From positions 62,001 to 126,000 of the forward strand of contig JANQMH010000036.1 of assembly GCA_028280195.1 (NCBI GenBank): a stretch of 64,000 bases of DNA, written 5' to 3'. Below, piece after piece: positions 43,307 through 52,412 of this stretch (position 1 is the stretch's first letter; each line of letters begins with the position of its first letter). The stretch is from Exilibacterium sp. (GTDB taxonomy: Bacteria; Pseudomonadota; Gammaproteobacteria; Pseudomonadales; Cellvibrionaceae). Under the pieces are notes generated by a model that made no database searches, had not been told where the DNA came from, and saw nothing but the letters and a program-made list of their open reading frames with translations. A program made the translations under genes and the position numbers.

Positions 43307-44527
43307 ATGTCCCGGTTTCAGTATCAAGGCAGGAATGCGCAGGGCCAGTCGGTCAGCGGCAAGCTGGAGGCGGATTCCGCTGAGGCGGTGGCGGGGCAGT
43401 TGCTCAATCGCGGCATCACGCCGGTTACCATCGGCCTGTTCGACACCACACCGACCCTGTCGGCCCCGCTCGGCAGATGGCTCGGCAGCGACCGCGTCAG
43501 CGCCGAGGAGCTGATTATGTTTACCCGCCAGATGTATACCATCACCAAGGCGGGCATCCCCCTGATCCGGGCGTTGCGGGGGCTGGCGCAAAGCACCAGA
43601 CACGAGTATCTGCGCGCGGCGCTGGATGACATCGGCGACCGGCTGGAAACGGGCGCGAGTTTATCCGCGGCCTTGCAGCACCACGCCGACATTTTCAGCA
43701 ATCTCTATATCAGCATGATCCACGCCGGCGAAAACAGCGGCCAGCTGGAACGCATATTTGACCAGTTGAGCCTGTATCTGGCCCGCGATCTGCAGACCCG
43801 CAAAAGCATCAAGTCGGCGCTGCGCTATCCCAGTTTCGTACTCGCCGCCCTGGTGGTGGCGATGTCTGTGGTCAATGTCTGGGTAATCCCGCAGTTCGCC
43901 GGCATGTTTACCCATTTTGGTGCCGAACTGCCGCTGCTGACCCGCCTGCTGATCGGCATGTCGGATTTTTTCGTCAATTACTGGCTGGCACTACTGGCCG
44001 GTCTGGTCGCGCTTGCCGGCGGCTGGCGGCGGTATTTGCAAACCCGGCGCGGGCAGCTTGTCTGGGGGCGGCTGAAACTGCGCCTGCCGATTGTCGGCGA
44101 CATTGTCGAACGCGCGGGCATGGCCCACTACTCCCGCTCGTTTGGCCTGATGCTGCGCTCGGGCGTACCGCTTACCCAGGCGCTCAGTTTGTGCGCGCGG
44201 GCGATCGACAACCCCTTTCTCGGCGACAAGATCCAACAGCTTCGCGGCGCCATTGAAAGAGGGGACAGCCTCACCCGCGCCCACAGTCACAGCGGCATGT
44301 TTACGCCGCTGGTATTGCAGATGATGGCGGTGGGGGAGGAGAGCGGGCAGCTCGACAGCCTGCTGGTGGAAGTGGCGGAGTTTTACGAGCGCGAGGTGGA
44401 CTACGACTTGAAAAGCCTGGCGGAAAAAATCGAACCGCTGTTGATCGTGGTGATGGCAGGCTTCGTACTGGTACTGGCGCTGGGCATATTTCTGCCGATG
44501 TGGGAGTTGTACTCGATTCAGCGCTAG
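43307..44527 (+). CDS. mshG: MSHA inner-membrane platform protein MshG (PilC/GspF family)
   Basis: 406-residue platform protein with two GspF domains (about 68-190 and 270-395): FTRQMYTITKAGIPLIRALRGLA, SLSAALQHH, MIHAGENSGQLERIFDQLS and the repeat YSRSFGLMLRSGVPLTQAL, MMAVGEESGQLDSLLVEVAEFYE, with three transmembrane helices. It passes ATPase motion from MshE to the growing pilus. It starts 6 bp after mshE. A short hairpin with a T-run follows it. Confidence 0.95.
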   Translation: MSRFQYQGRNAQGQSVSGKLEADSAEAVAGQLLNRGITPVTIGLFDTTPTLSAPLGRWLGSDRVSAEELIMFTRQMYTITKAGIPLIRALRGLAQSTRHEYLRAALDDIGDRLETGASLSAALQHHADIFSNLYISMIHAGENSGQLERIFDQLSLYLARDLQTRKSIKSALRYPSFVLAALVVAMSVVNVWVIPQFAGMFTHFGAELPLLTRLLIGMSDFFVNYWLALLAGLVALAGGWRRYLQTRRGQLVWGRLKLRLPIVGDIVERAGMAHYSRSFGLMLRSGVPLTQALSLCARAIDNPFLGDKIQQLRGAIERGDSLTRAHSHSGMFTPLVLQMMAVGEESGQLDSLLVEVAEFYEREVDYDLKSLAEKIEPLLIVVMAGFVLVLALGIFLPMWELYSIQR

Positions 44528-44565
44528 GCCGGCGGTCAGCCGGTGGCAGCGCGGGTGCGTGTTCA

Positions 44566-44582
44566 GGGCAAAGCCCGTTTTT
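44566..44582 (+). terminator. Weak hairpin/T-run between mshG and the pilin genes
   Basis: GGGCAAAGCCC then GTTTTT: a 4-bp GC stem with a 3-nt loop. It is short, so likely a partial attenuator separating machine genes from abundant pilin genes, if functional. Confidence 0.35.
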
Positions 44583-44679
44583 GTGAACCAATATCGACTT
44601 GCAGGCCGCCACTGCCGCGCAAAAACCCGCCGGGCCGCTAGACTTTAAGAAGCTATATCCAAAAAGCGGAGGCAGTAGC

Positions 44680-45138
44680 ATGAGAAACCAACAGCTGGGC
44701 TTTACTCTGATAGAGTTAATTGCCGTTATTGTCATTCTGGGCATTCTGGCCGCCACGGCGGTGCCCAGGTTTATCGATTTACAGGGCGCTGCCCGCGAGG
44801 CGGCCACCAACGGTGTCGCCAGCACGCTCGGTTCCGCCAGCGCGCTCAATTATGCCGGCGGCGTGGCCATTGGCGCCGGCCTCACCGTACCCGATGTGCG
44901 CAGTGTTACCGCCGGCAATCTCGCTGCGGTCACCTCGCTGCTGGATTCGGCCAGCGGCTTCACCATCACCACCGACGGCAGCGGCACCTATGACCTGACG
45001 AGCTGCGCCAATGGCGTGGTCAGCAACGGCGCCAGCAATACCGCGGTCGACGCGCTCGGCGACAGCTGGAACTGCACGCTTCGCGATACCCAGGACACCG
45101 CGGCGACCGGCAGCTTCGTGCTGCACTATGTTCCCTGA
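44680..45138 (+). CDS. mshA: Major-type MSHA pilin (MshA-like)
   Basis: 152-residue type IVa prepilin: a 7-residue leader MRNQQLG cleaved before FTLIELIAVIVILGILAATAVPRF, with the conserved Glu at mature position 5. The globular domain (ALNYAGGVAIGAGL, DSASGFTITTDGSGTYDLTS) ends with two cysteines (LTSCANG, NCTLRD) that can form the C-terminal disulfide loop. GGAGG at 44668-44672, 7 nt before the ATG, is the strongest ribosome site in the locus, as expected for an abundant subunit. Only this one major-type pilin is present; mshB is not seen. Confidence 0.92.
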   Translation: MRNQQLGFTLIELIAVIVILGILAATAVPRFIDLQGAAREAATNGVASTLGSASALNYAGGVAIGAGLTVPDVRSVTAGNLAAVTSLLDSASGFTITTDGSGTYDLTSCANGVVSNGASNTAVDALGDSWNCTLRDTQDTAATGSFVLHYVP

Positions 45139-45180
45139 CCTTGTGGTTGCCGGCTTTCGGCCGCTGGCGGTGTGCTGCGG

Positions 45181-45606
45181 ATGCGCGGTTTCACGCTGAT
45201 TGAGTTGATCGCCTCGATGGTGCTGATGTCGGTGCTGGCGATTTCACTGGCGTCGGCCTGGGTGGACGCCGGGCAGCGGGTGCAGGTGGCGCGCGACGAT
45301 CTGATCGCCGCACTTTTTTCCGCTCAGCAGCTGGCCATGGCCCGCAGCGATGGGGTGCGCCTGATTGTCAGCGCCGAGCACATCGATATCCGCATCGACG
45401 CCGATGGCGATGCGCTATTCAGCGGCGCCGAAAGTGTCAGTGCCGGCGGGGTGCAATACCCGCTGAATTTCCCCGCCGGCGTATCGGCGACTGCGGTGGT
45501 GTTCGACTATGACCGCCTGGGCCGCACCGCGGCGGCCGCAGTCACCCTGCGTGGGCCGCGGGCCAGCGCCGGCGTCACCGTGGCGGACAGCGGTTATGCC
45601 TATTAG
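45181..45606 (+). CDS. mshC: Minor pilin MshC-like (GspH/FimT type)
   Basis: 141-residue prepilin-like protein with a very short leader MRG before FTLIELIASMVLMSVLAISLASAWV. A GTG at 45172 would add three residues (leader MLRMRG). The globular part (FSAQQLAMARSDGVRLIV, ISAEH-like strands) fits GspH/FimT-type minor pilins and no cysteines are present. It follows mshA by 42 bp and its stop overlaps the start of mshD by 11 bp. Confidence 0.82.
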   Translation: MRGFTLIELIASMVLMSVLAISLASAWVDAGQRVQVARDDLIAALFSAQQLAMARSDGVRLIVSAEHIDIRIDADGDALFSGAESVSAGGVQYPLNFPAGVSATAVVFDYDRLGRTAAAAVTLRGPRASAGVTVADSGYAY

Positions 45607-46111
45607 CGCCGCGTTCCGCGCCGTCCGGCCCGGTGCCCCCGCCAGCGGTGTGACGCTGATTGAACTGCTGGTGTTCATGGTCGCGGTGGCGGTGGCCCTG
45701 GCGGGTCTTTTGGCAGTGTTTTACCGAGCCCTCGACAACAGTGTCGACCCGCTGATGCATACCCGCGGGCTGGAGCTGGCACAGGCCAAGCTCGACGAGG
45801 TGATGGCGCGCAAATTTGCCGAGAATACAACCACCGGCGCGGTGCCGGCCTGCGGCAGTTTCGATGCCGGCGGCGCCTGCACCGCGATTCAGGGGGTGGC
45901 GGTCGATCCCGCTCGCGACGATGTCGGCGACTACCACGGCGAAGTCAGCGATGACAGTGGTTATCGGGTGGCGGTGGCCGTGGTCGAGGCGGGCGGCGAC
46001 TTCATTGCCGCCCGCGCCGTGCCTGCCGATCAGGCCCGGCGCATTACCGTCACCGTCACCATGCCCGATGCCAGCACCCTGCAGCTGAGCAGTTACAAGG
46101 TGAATTTCTGA
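45596..46111 (+). CDS. mshD: Minor pilin MshD-like
   Basis: 171-residue prepilin with a 17-residue leader ending APASG before VTLIELLVFMVAVAVALAGLLAVFYRAL. The first mature residue is Val rather than the usual Phe. The globular part has a Cys pair (PACGSFDAGGACTAI), shared with MshD proteins, and LELAQAKLDEVMARKF. Overlaps: 11 bp with mshC, 1 bp (TGATG) with mshO. Confidence 0.85.
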   Translation: MPISAAFRAVRPGAPASGVTLIELLVFMVAVAVALAGLLAVFYRALDNSVDPLMHTRGLELAQAKLDEVMARKFAENTTTGAVPACGSFDAGGACTAIQGVAVDPARDDVGDYHGEVSDDSGYRVAVAVVEAGGDFIAARAVPADQARRITVTVTMPDASTLQLSSYKVNF

Positions 46112-46902
46112 TGGTCGCTGCGCGCCCGGCCGGTTTTACGCTGATAGAGCTGATAACGGTGATGGTACTGCTGTCGGTGATGCTGGCGATCGGCGGGCAA
46201 CTGATTGTCACGGCTACGGCGAGTTACAACCGGGTCGAAAGCCGCGGCAAACTGCAGCAGCAGGGGCGCCTGGCCATCGAGCGTATCACCCGGCAGTTGC
46301 GCCTGGCGCTGCCCAATGCGGTGCGGGTAAGCGCCAGCGGCAACTGTATCGAATTCATGCCGGTGGTGGCCGGGGCCCGCTATCTGCAGCCGGTGCCTGA
46401 CACCGCTAACGCGGCGCCGGCGGTCACCCGCGTTGCCACCGCGCCCTTCACAGCGGCGGCCGGCGCCGCCCATATGGCGATCGCGCCGCTGGCCGCCAGC
46501 GAGGTCTATACCGCCGCCGCCCCGGCTGCCAGAGCGGGCCTGGCGGCGCTGGGGCCGATGCCGATCGACAGTGTGGCGCTGGCCAGCGCCCACCGTTTCG
46601 TGCGCAATTCCGTCAGCCGGCGCCTGTTTCTGCTGGCCGACCCGGCGCGCTTTTGCGCCACCGGCGGGCGCCTGCGCTATTACAGCGACTATGGCCTGCT
46701 GGCGGCAGCGCCCGATGATACCGACCCCGGTGGCAGTGAGTCACTGCTGTCGCGGGGTGTGACCGCTGCCCCGGCGGCTGCCTTCGTGCTGTCGGCGGCC
46801 ACGCCGGACCGCAATGCCACCGTCGACATCCATCTGCGGTTTGCCGGTGGCGGCGAGTCCATTGTTGTCAACCATACTGTGTTCATCCGCAATGTGCCTT
46901 AG
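46111..46902 (+). CDS. mshO: Minor pilin MshO-like
   Basis: 263-residue prepilin with leader MVAARPAG before FTLIELITVMVLLSVMLAIGGQL, then a GspJ/PilW-like region (GRLAIERITRQLRLALPNAVRV, NCIEFMPVV) and a long C-terminal globular domain with two Cys. Known MshO is a minor pilin needed for assembly priming. ATG overlaps the mshD stop. Confidence 0.87.
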   Translation: MVAARPAGFTLIELITVMVLLSVMLAIGGQLIVTATASYNRVESRGKLQQQGRLAIERITRQLRLALPNAVRVSASGNCIEFMPVVAGARYLQPVPDTANAAPAVTRVATAPFTAAAGAAHMAIAPLAASEVYTAAAPAARAGLAALGPMPIDSVALASAHRFVRNSVSRRLFLLADPARFCATGGRLRYYSDYGLLAAAPDDTDPGGSESLLSRGVTAAPAAAFVLSAATPDRNATVDIHLRFAGGGESIVVNHTVFIRNVP

Positions 46903-47353
46903 ATACCGTGTCAAAGCGCGCCGGCGGCCCCGCGCCGAGAGCGGTTTTTTAATGCCGGTGGCCATCTTCATCCTGCTGGCGATGGGTGTTTTTGCCCTGA
47001 AGCTGGGCCGTACGATAGCGCAGACCGCGGCGCTGACGCCGCAGGAATTGATTTCCGTCAACGCCTTTTACGCTGCCGACAGCGCCGCCCAGTATGCCCT
47101 GCGGCAAATTTTCTATAGCGGCGCCGCCACTCTGACGCGGGCGGCGGCCGATGGCGCCTGCAACGCGGTTGACGGCGGCAGCCTCGGCTATGCCGGCGCC
47201 GGCCTGAATAACTGCAGGGTGGGCCTGGCCTGCACAATCGCCAGCGACGCCGCCAACAGCACCAGTTTCTATACCGTTACCAGTGCCGCGACCTGCACAC
47301 TCGGCGCTGTCAGTGCGCAGCGCAGCGTACAGGTATCGGCGTTTATGCAATAA
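46892..47353 (+). CDS. mshP: MSHA biogenesis protein MshP-like (PilX/GspK-type)
   Basis: 153-residue protein with a basic N-terminus (RYRVKARRRPRAESG) before FLMPVAIFILLAMGVFALKLGRTI, a class III-signal-like helix without the usual Glu5. NAFYAADSAAQYALRQIFY matches the PilX/MshP motif. Three or four cysteines lie in the C-terminal half. It overlaps mshO by 11 bp and precedes mshQ by 27 bp. Confidence 0.85.
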   Translation: MCLRYRVKARRRPRAESGFLMPVAIFILLAMGVFALKLGRTIAQTAALTPQELISVNAFYAADSAAQYALRQIFYSGAATLTRAAADGACNAVDGGSLGYAGAGLNNCRVGLACTIASDAANSTSFYTVTSAATCTLGAVSAQRSVQVSAFMQ

Positions 47354-47380
47354 ATACACGGCCCAAAAGGAACGGGAGTC

Positions 47381-50300
47381 TTGAAATTTTTTCTGCCTGC
47401 CGCCGCCCTGCTGTGTAGCGTCAGCAGCCTGCCGCTTGGCGCTGCGCCCGGCGATGTGCTGTTCACCGAGCAGTTCAGGAACGACCGCGATTTCACCCGC
47501 GACTGGATCGCCAGCGGCAGCGGATCGAGTGATATCGACCGCCTGGCCGTCAACTCGGCACCGAGGTCGCTGTCACTGAGCGGCGACAGGGTGGCGGTAA
47601 CCACCCGTCGCGGCCGTATCGATGCCGCTGTGGCGGCCGCCAGCCTGAGCCTGTGGATTCGCCGCGGCGGCGACGCATTCAGTGAAGACCCGGACGCCGG
47701 CGAAGACTTGACGCTCGAATACCAGAACGACAGCGGCAGCTGGATAACACTGGCCCGCTATGCCGGAGATGGCGCTGCCGGCGAAGTGCTGGTGCCGAGT
47801 TTCGCGCTGCCGGCCGATGCCCTGCACCGCGATCTGAGGCTGCGCCTGACCCTGGAGCAGGCCAGCGGCAACGGTTTCGATTTCTGGCATATCGACGATG
47901 TAGTGCTTACCGAGACCGCGGCGCAGCGCTGCCAGGTTTACCGCGATACATTCAGTGCGGCATCTTACGGCAACAGCGACGGCAGTTTGAACTGGAGCGG
48001 CAACTGGGTCGAGAGCGATCATCGCGGCGGCGGCGCCACCGGCGGCGCGGTGCAGGTCTCCGGCGGCGAGCTTACCCTGGTGGGCAATAACACCCGCGAC
48101 AACAACGCTGTTTACCGGCAGCTGAACGCCTCGGGTTTCAGCAGCGCGACGCTGAGCTTTGACTTCGATATCGCCGGCGGTATCGAGGCGGAGGACGCGG
48201 CGCTGGTGCAGGTGTCCGGCAACGGCGGCGCCAGCTACACACAGTTGCAGCGGATCGAGGGCTTCGACAATGCCAGCAATGGCAACAGCCGCCGTTTCGA
48301 TATCAGCGCGTTTATGGCTGCCGATACCCGCATACGCTTCGCCATTGCGGCGGACGACAACACCGACAGCTGCTGCTTTGGCGGTAGCGGCGAAGAAATT
48401 CAGTTCGACAATGTGCAGGTGGAGGTCTGCAACGCCGCCGCGCTCACTGTCGACCACTATGTCATCAGCCACGCCAGCCCCGCGGTCACCTGCGAGGCCG
48501 CCAATATCACGATTACCGCTCGCGATCGCAGCGGGGCGCCGGTCGACCCGCCCGCCGGTACGGTGATTGCGCTGACCACCTCTGCGGCCAATGACGGCTG
48601 GGCGCTGGTATCCGGCAATGGCAGCCTGAGTGGTAATCGCTACACCTATGGCGCGGCCGATACTGCGGTGGTAGTGGCCTTGACCAGACTGACACCGGTT
48701 ACCGGTATGGATATCGATATCAGTGACGGCATTGCCAGCGACAATGACGGCAGCGCGGAAGATCCGGCCATTACCTTTGTCGATGCCGCACTGCGATTCT
48801 ACGCCGACGGGGCGGTGGATGGCATTGCCGCGCAGGTGGCGGGCAAAGATTCCGATACGGCAGCCGGGGCGCAGGCCATTGCGCTGCGCGCCATTCACAC
48901 AGATCCCGCCACCGGCGCCTGCACTGCGCTGATCAACGGTACCGAAACTATCGGCCTGAGTTACGAGTGTGAAAACCCGGCGACCTGCTTTGCACCCACC
49001 GATAAATTCAGCGTCAATGGCCATGCCATCGGCGGTTACGACAATGCCGGGGTTGCCGCCTATACCGGCGTGCCGCTGAATTTCGATGCCAGCGGCAGCG
49101 CCGCGCTGGTTTTGAACTACAGCGATGCCGGACAGATCCAGCTGCACGCCAGCGCCAACGTCGATGTCGGCGGCGCCGGCAGCGCCAGGGTTGGCGGCGC
49201 CAGCAACAGCTTTGTGGTGCTGCCCGACGATCTGCTGGTGAGCCGCGTCGAGAGCGCAGCGGCGGCGATCAATCCGGGCACCACGGTCGCGGCGCCGGGT
49301 TTTGTCGCCGCCGGAGAAGCGTTTCGCGTGGTGGTGGAGGCGCGCAACAGCGCCGGCGCCATTACCCCAAATTTCGGCAGGGAAACTCTGCCGGCCGCGG
49401 TGCGACTGAATTACGCCGGCCTGGTGTTTCCCGCCGGCGGCGGCGATGGTATCTTGCGCGGCGGAGACAGCTTTGCGCCGACCGCGCTGGCGGGGCAGTT
49501 TGCAAGCAGCGCGGTGAGCTGGAGTGAGGTGGGGACGATTGCCGTGCGCGCCTCGATTGCCGGTGGTGACTACCTGGGAGCGGGCGATGTGCGCGGCAGT
49601 ATCAGCGGCAATATCGGCCGCTTCTATCCCCACCATTTCCAGCTGGCGGCCAGCCTCGGCGCCGCCTGCAGCGCGGGCGGCTACAGTTACATGGGGCAGG
49701 CGGCGATCACCGCGGACATTGCACTGCGGGCGCGCTCGAAAAGCGGCGGCACGGTGCGCAACTACGACAGCAGCGAGCTGGCTTTTCCAACCGCAGGCGT
49801 GCGTTTCCATGCCGAGAACGCCGGCGACGGCAGTGATTTTATCGGCCGCTTCATCGACCCCGGCGCCGCCGCCAACTCACCGTTTGTCGCGGCCCCGGTC
49901 TGGGACCACGGGATCATTGCCACCACCTCGGCGAGCGCGGTCATTTTTCGCCGCGATACCGCGCCCCACGGCAGCGCCGCCGCACCGGACGGCCCTTTTT
50001 CCCACCTGCAGCTGGGTGTCGTGCTGAGCGACGGCCTCGACGGCCGCAGCTTTGATACGGCGCTGGATTTCAACCCCGCCGCCAGCGCCGGTTTCGACGC
50101 CGGCGCGGCCGCCGACGGCTGTCTTGTCGATGCCAGCTGCAGCGGCCTCAAAGTGGGCGGCCCGCTGGATATCCGTTTTGGCCGCCTGCGGCTGGACGGC
50201 GCCCACGGCCCGGAACTGGCGGATTTACCGGTCACCTTTATTACCGAGTACTGGAACGGCGCAGCTTTCACCCGCAACAGCGCCGATGCCTGCACCGCGG

Positions 50301-50641
50301 TGCCGCTGGCCGCGGTCAGCTATCCGGACGGCGCCATCGATACGCCGGCCAACCGCAATGTCGCTGTGGGTGCCGGCAGCACCACCGGCAACTACGCCAG
50401 CAGCGCCGCCGGCAATATCCATTTTATCGCCGGAGATGCCGGCCATTTTTTCAGCGCGCCGGGCAGCGGTGGCAGCGGCAGCTTTGCTGTTGACGTGGAT
50501 CTGACAGATTTTTCCTGGCTGCGCTACGATTGGAACCGCGACGGCGATTTTGCCGATAGTGCATTGCCGGCGGCGACCTATCATTTCGGCAGTTACCGGG
50601 GCCATGACCGCATCATTTTCTGGCGCGAGGTTTTGCAATAA
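47381..50641 (+). CDS. mshQ: MSHA tip/adhesin-like protein MshQ (DUF6701 C-terminus)
   Basis: 1086-residue secreted protein. The signal peptide is [22 protein letters not shown], then two jelly-roll-like modules ([39 protein letters not shown]), each followed by [21 protein letters not shown]-type strands. A middle region with a [18 protein letters not shown] module precedes the DUF6701 region, ending [20 protein letters not shown] start with GGGAG upstream. The size and position at the end of the minor-pilin set suggest a tip-located adhesin comparable in role to PilY1, though it lacks the PilY1 propeller. GC content is high throughout. Confidence 0.87.
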   Translation: MKFFLPAAALLCSVSSLPLGAAPGDVLFTEQFRNDRDFTRDWIASGSGSSDIDRLAVNSAPRSLSLSGDRVAVTTRRGRIDAAVAAASLSLWIRRGGDAFSEDPDAGEDLTLEYQNDSGSWITLARYAGDGAAGEVLVPSFALPADALHRDLRLRLTLEQASGNGFDFWHIDDVVLTETAAQRCQVYRDTFSAASYGNSDGSLNWSGNWVESDHRGGGATGGAVQVSGGELTLVGNNTRDNNAVYRQLNASGFSSATLSFDFDIAGGIEAEDAALVQVSGNGGASYTQLQRIEGFDNASNGNSRRFDISAFMAADTRIRFAIAADDNTDSCCFGGSGEEIQFDNVQVEVCNAAALTVDHYVISHASPAVTCEAANITITARDRSGAPVDPPAGTVIALTTSAANDGWALVSGNGSLSGNRYTYGAADTAVVVALTRLTPVTGMDIDISDGIASDNDGSAEDPAITFVDAALRFYADGAVDGIAAQVAGKDSDTAAGAQAIALRAIHTDPATGACTALINGTETIGLSYECENPATCFAPTDKFSVNGHAIGGYDNAGVAAYTGVPLNFDASGSAALVLNYSDAGQIQLHASANVDVGGAGSARVGGASNSFVVLPDDLLVSRVESAAAAINPGTTVAAPGFVAAGEAFRVVVEARNSAGAITPNFGRETLPAAVRLNYAGLVFPAGGGDGILRGGDSFAPTALAGQFASSAVSWSEVGTIAVRASIAGGDYLGAGDVRGSISGNIGRFYPHHFQLAASLGAACSAGGYSYMGQAAITADIALRARSKSGGTVRNYDSSELAFPTAGVRFHAENAGDGSDFIGRFIDPGAAANSPFVAAPVWDHGIIATTSASAVIFRRDTAPHGSAAAPDGPFSHLQLGVVLSDGLDGRSFDTALDFNPAASAGFDAGAAADGCLVDASCSGLKVGGPLDIRFGRLRLDGAHGPELADLPVTFITEYWNGAAFTRNSADACTAVPLAAVSYPDGAIDTPANRNVAVGAGSTTGNYASSAAGNIHFIAGDAGHFFSAPGSGGSGSFAVDVDLTDFSWLRYDWNRDGDFADSALPAATYHFGSYRGHDRIIFWREVLQ

Positions 50642-50672
50642 CAGCAATAAAGAAATACAGAGGGGGGAGATT

Positions 50673-51422
50673 ATGCCTGCAGAGCCGGTTTTCAGGGACC
50701 ACAGTCCCAAAGCCATCTCCGAGCGTCTGGCGGCGGGGCCCAGGCCGAGTTATCTGAAGGACTTTGTCTACGGCGGTATCGACGGTGCGGTTACCACTTT
50801 TGCCGTGGTGTCCGGTGTCGCCGGGGCGGGCTTGTCGCCGGCGGTGGTGATCGTGCTGGGCCTGGCCAATCTGCTGGCCGACGGCTTCAGTATGGCGGTG
50901 AGTAATTTTCTCGCCACCCGCGCCGACCTGCAGGAGCGGGAAAAGACCCGCGCGCAGGAGCATCTGGAGATCGACCACCACCCCGAGGGCGAGCGCGAGG
51001 AAGTGCGGCAGATCTATGCGCGCAAAGGCTTTCGCGGCGAGCAGCTGGAACATGCGGTGGCGGTCATTACCGCCGACCGCGAGCGCTGGGTCGATACCAT
51101 GCTGCAGGAGGAACACGGCCTCGGCCTGCAGCCCGGTGGTGCGGTGCGCGCCGCGCTCACCACGTTTGCCGCCTTTTTCTGCGTCGGCGCCCTGCCGCTG
51201 ATAACCTTCCTGGTCAACTGGTGGGCACCGGGCACCTTTGCCCGGCCTTTTCTCTGGAGCAGTGTACTGACCGGCGTGGCGTTTTTTGCCGTTGGCGCGT
51301 TAAAGGGCCGCTTTGTCAATCATCCCTGGCATCGCTCCGGCCTGGAGACCGCGGCGGTGGGTGCCGTCGCCGCCGCCCTGGCCTACGGCGTCGGGCTGCT
51401 GCTGCGCGACCTGGTGAACTGA
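50673..51422 (+). CDS. VIT1/CCC1-family membrane transporter
   Basis: 249-residue protein with the family start [53 protein letters not shown], a charged cytoplasmic metal-binding loop (about 80-135, rich in Glu/His: [20 protein letters not shown]) and three C-terminal helices. Relatives export or store Fe(II)/Mn(II). AGGGGGGAG lies before ATG 50673. It follows mshQ by 31 bp but is functionally unrelated to the pilus. Confidence 0.9.
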   Translation: MPAEPVFRDHSPKAISERLAAGPRPSYLKDFVYGGIDGAVTTFAVVSGVAGAGLSPAVVIVLGLANLLADGFSMAVSNFLATRADLQEREKTRAQEHLEIDHHPEGEREEVRQIYARKGFRGEQLEHAVAVITADRERWVDTMLQEEHGLGLQPGGAVRAALTTFAAFFCVGALPLITFLVNWWAPGTFARPFLWSSVLTGVAFFAVGALKGRFVNHPWHRSGLETAAVGAVAAALAYGVGLLLRDLVN

Positions 51423-51426
51423 GGGC

Positions 51427-51975
51427 TCAGGCGTCCGCCGCCGCGCCGTTCTCATCGGGTTCCTCCAGTTTGATATCGATGGCCAGTTCGTCCGCGATGG
51501 CGTCCAGCTGGTCGTGCAGGGCGTCGATATCGACACTGTCGGGTACCTGCAGGCTGCCGCTGGCGGAGAACAGCGGTTCCCCCGTCCAGGGCATACTCGA
51601 GTACTCCGTGTTCAGGTGCTGCATATTGATCCGGCGGCTGCTCAGTGCCTGGGCGACCTCGCGCACGATGCCGGGCCGGTCACTGCCGATGGCGCTGAAC
51701 GTATAGTGGCGACAGGGTGTGGTGTGCGCGGGCGCCGAGGCCGGTTCGGCCACCACCTTGATGGCCTGCGCCTCGAGTGCCTGCAGCGCGCGGCGCAGAT
51801 CGTCCAGGCGCGCCGTATCCACACTGACGCGCAGTATGCCGGCAAATTTCCCGGCCAGGTGGGATAGCCGGCTTTCCAGCCAGTTGCCGCCGTGGGCGGC
51901 AATGGTCTGGGCCAGGGTTTCGACAATACCGGGTTTATCGTCGCTGATAACGGTCAATACCAAATCTGTCGGCAT
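51427..51975 (-). CDS. GcvR-like protein with two ACT domains
   Basis: 182-residue ACT-repeat protein: LVLTVISDDKPGIVETLAQTIAAHGGNW (domain 1) and YTFSAIGSDRPGIVREVAQALSSRRINMQHLNTEY (domain 2). It matches glycine-cleavage-system regulatory proteins (GcvR), which modulate GcvA by ligand-dependent protein contact; no gcv genes are nearby. The C-terminal tail is acidic. It is convergent with the VIT1-family gene. Confidence 0.87.
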   Translation of the reverse strand: MPTDLVLTVISDDKPGIVETLAQTIAAHGGNWLESRLSHLAGKFAGILRVSVDTARLDDLRRALQALEAQAIKVVAEPASAPAHTTPCRHYTFSAIGSDRPGIVREVAQALSSRRINMQHLNTEYSSMPWTGEPLFSASGSLQVPDSVDIDALHDQLDAIADELAIDIKLEEPDENGAAADA

Positions 51976-52066
51976 ACTGAGGTCCAGGGCAGTCTGTTTG
52001 CAACAGTATAAAGGCTTGCGGGCAGGCAGGGCAGTGGTTATTGGTGGCTTTTGTTTCTACAATTCA

Positions 52067-52115
52067 CTAGTCACTAGTCACTAGTCACTAGTCACTAGTT
52101 ATTAGTTACTGATAG
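52067..52115 (+). repeat. Heptamer array H3 (CTAGTCA), seven units
   Basis: Four exact CTAGTCA units (52067-52094), then CTAGTTA, TTAGTTA and CTGATAG. It ends 15 bp before the yheU ATG. The exact unit is shared with the array before glpK. Confidence 0.88.
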
Positions 52116-52130
52116 TTTGGTGGTTTTGAG

Positions 52131-52343
52131 ATGATCATACCGTATGAGCAGATATCCGCGCAGGCGCTGCGGGGGCTGGTGGAGGAGTTTATTACCCGGG
52201 AGGGCACCGACTATGGCGAGCTGGAGGTCGATCTGGCCACCAAGGTCGAGCAGGTGATGGCGCAGTTGCAGTCCGGAGAAATCGCGATTACCTTCGATGA
52301 GGCCAGCGAAACCGTGACACTGACACCCGCCAACCAGCTATAA
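52131..52343 (+). CDS. YheU family protein (UPF0270)
   Basis: 70-residue protein beginning MIIPYEQISAQALRGLVEEFITREGTDYGE, the UPF0270/YheU signature, through VEQVMAQLQSGEIAITFDEASETV. The function is unknown; relatives are small cytoplasmic proteins of gammaproteobacteria. It is flanked on both sides by heptamer tandem arrays (H3 and H4). No clear ribosome site other than TTTTGAG just before ATG. Confidence 0.9.
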   Translation: MIIPYEQISAQALRGLVEEFITREGTDYGELEVDLATKVEQVMAQLQSGEIAITFDEASETVTLTPANQL

Positions 52344-52352
52344 TCCCGGCAA

Positions 52353-52408
52353 CTAGCAACTAGCAACTAGCAACTAGCAACTAGCAACTAGCAACTAGCA
52401 ACTAGCAA
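52353..52408 (+). repeat. Heptamer array H4 (CTAGCAA), eight perfect units
   Basis: Eight exact CTAGCAA copies in a row, the least degenerate array of the window, ending 4 bp before the stop of the convergent LysR gene. Perfect identity suggests recent expansion or active copy-number change. Confidence 0.95.
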
Positions 52409-52412
52409 CTCA

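Noticed and set aside
47573-49810. 745-codon minus-strand frame
   Set aside because: Shadow of mshQ caused by high GC content.
37157-50641. Type II secretion system
   Set aside because: An MshEN-domain ATPase, MshK/L-type proteins, several prepilins and MshQ are specific to MSHA pili; no GspD/GspC-type genes.
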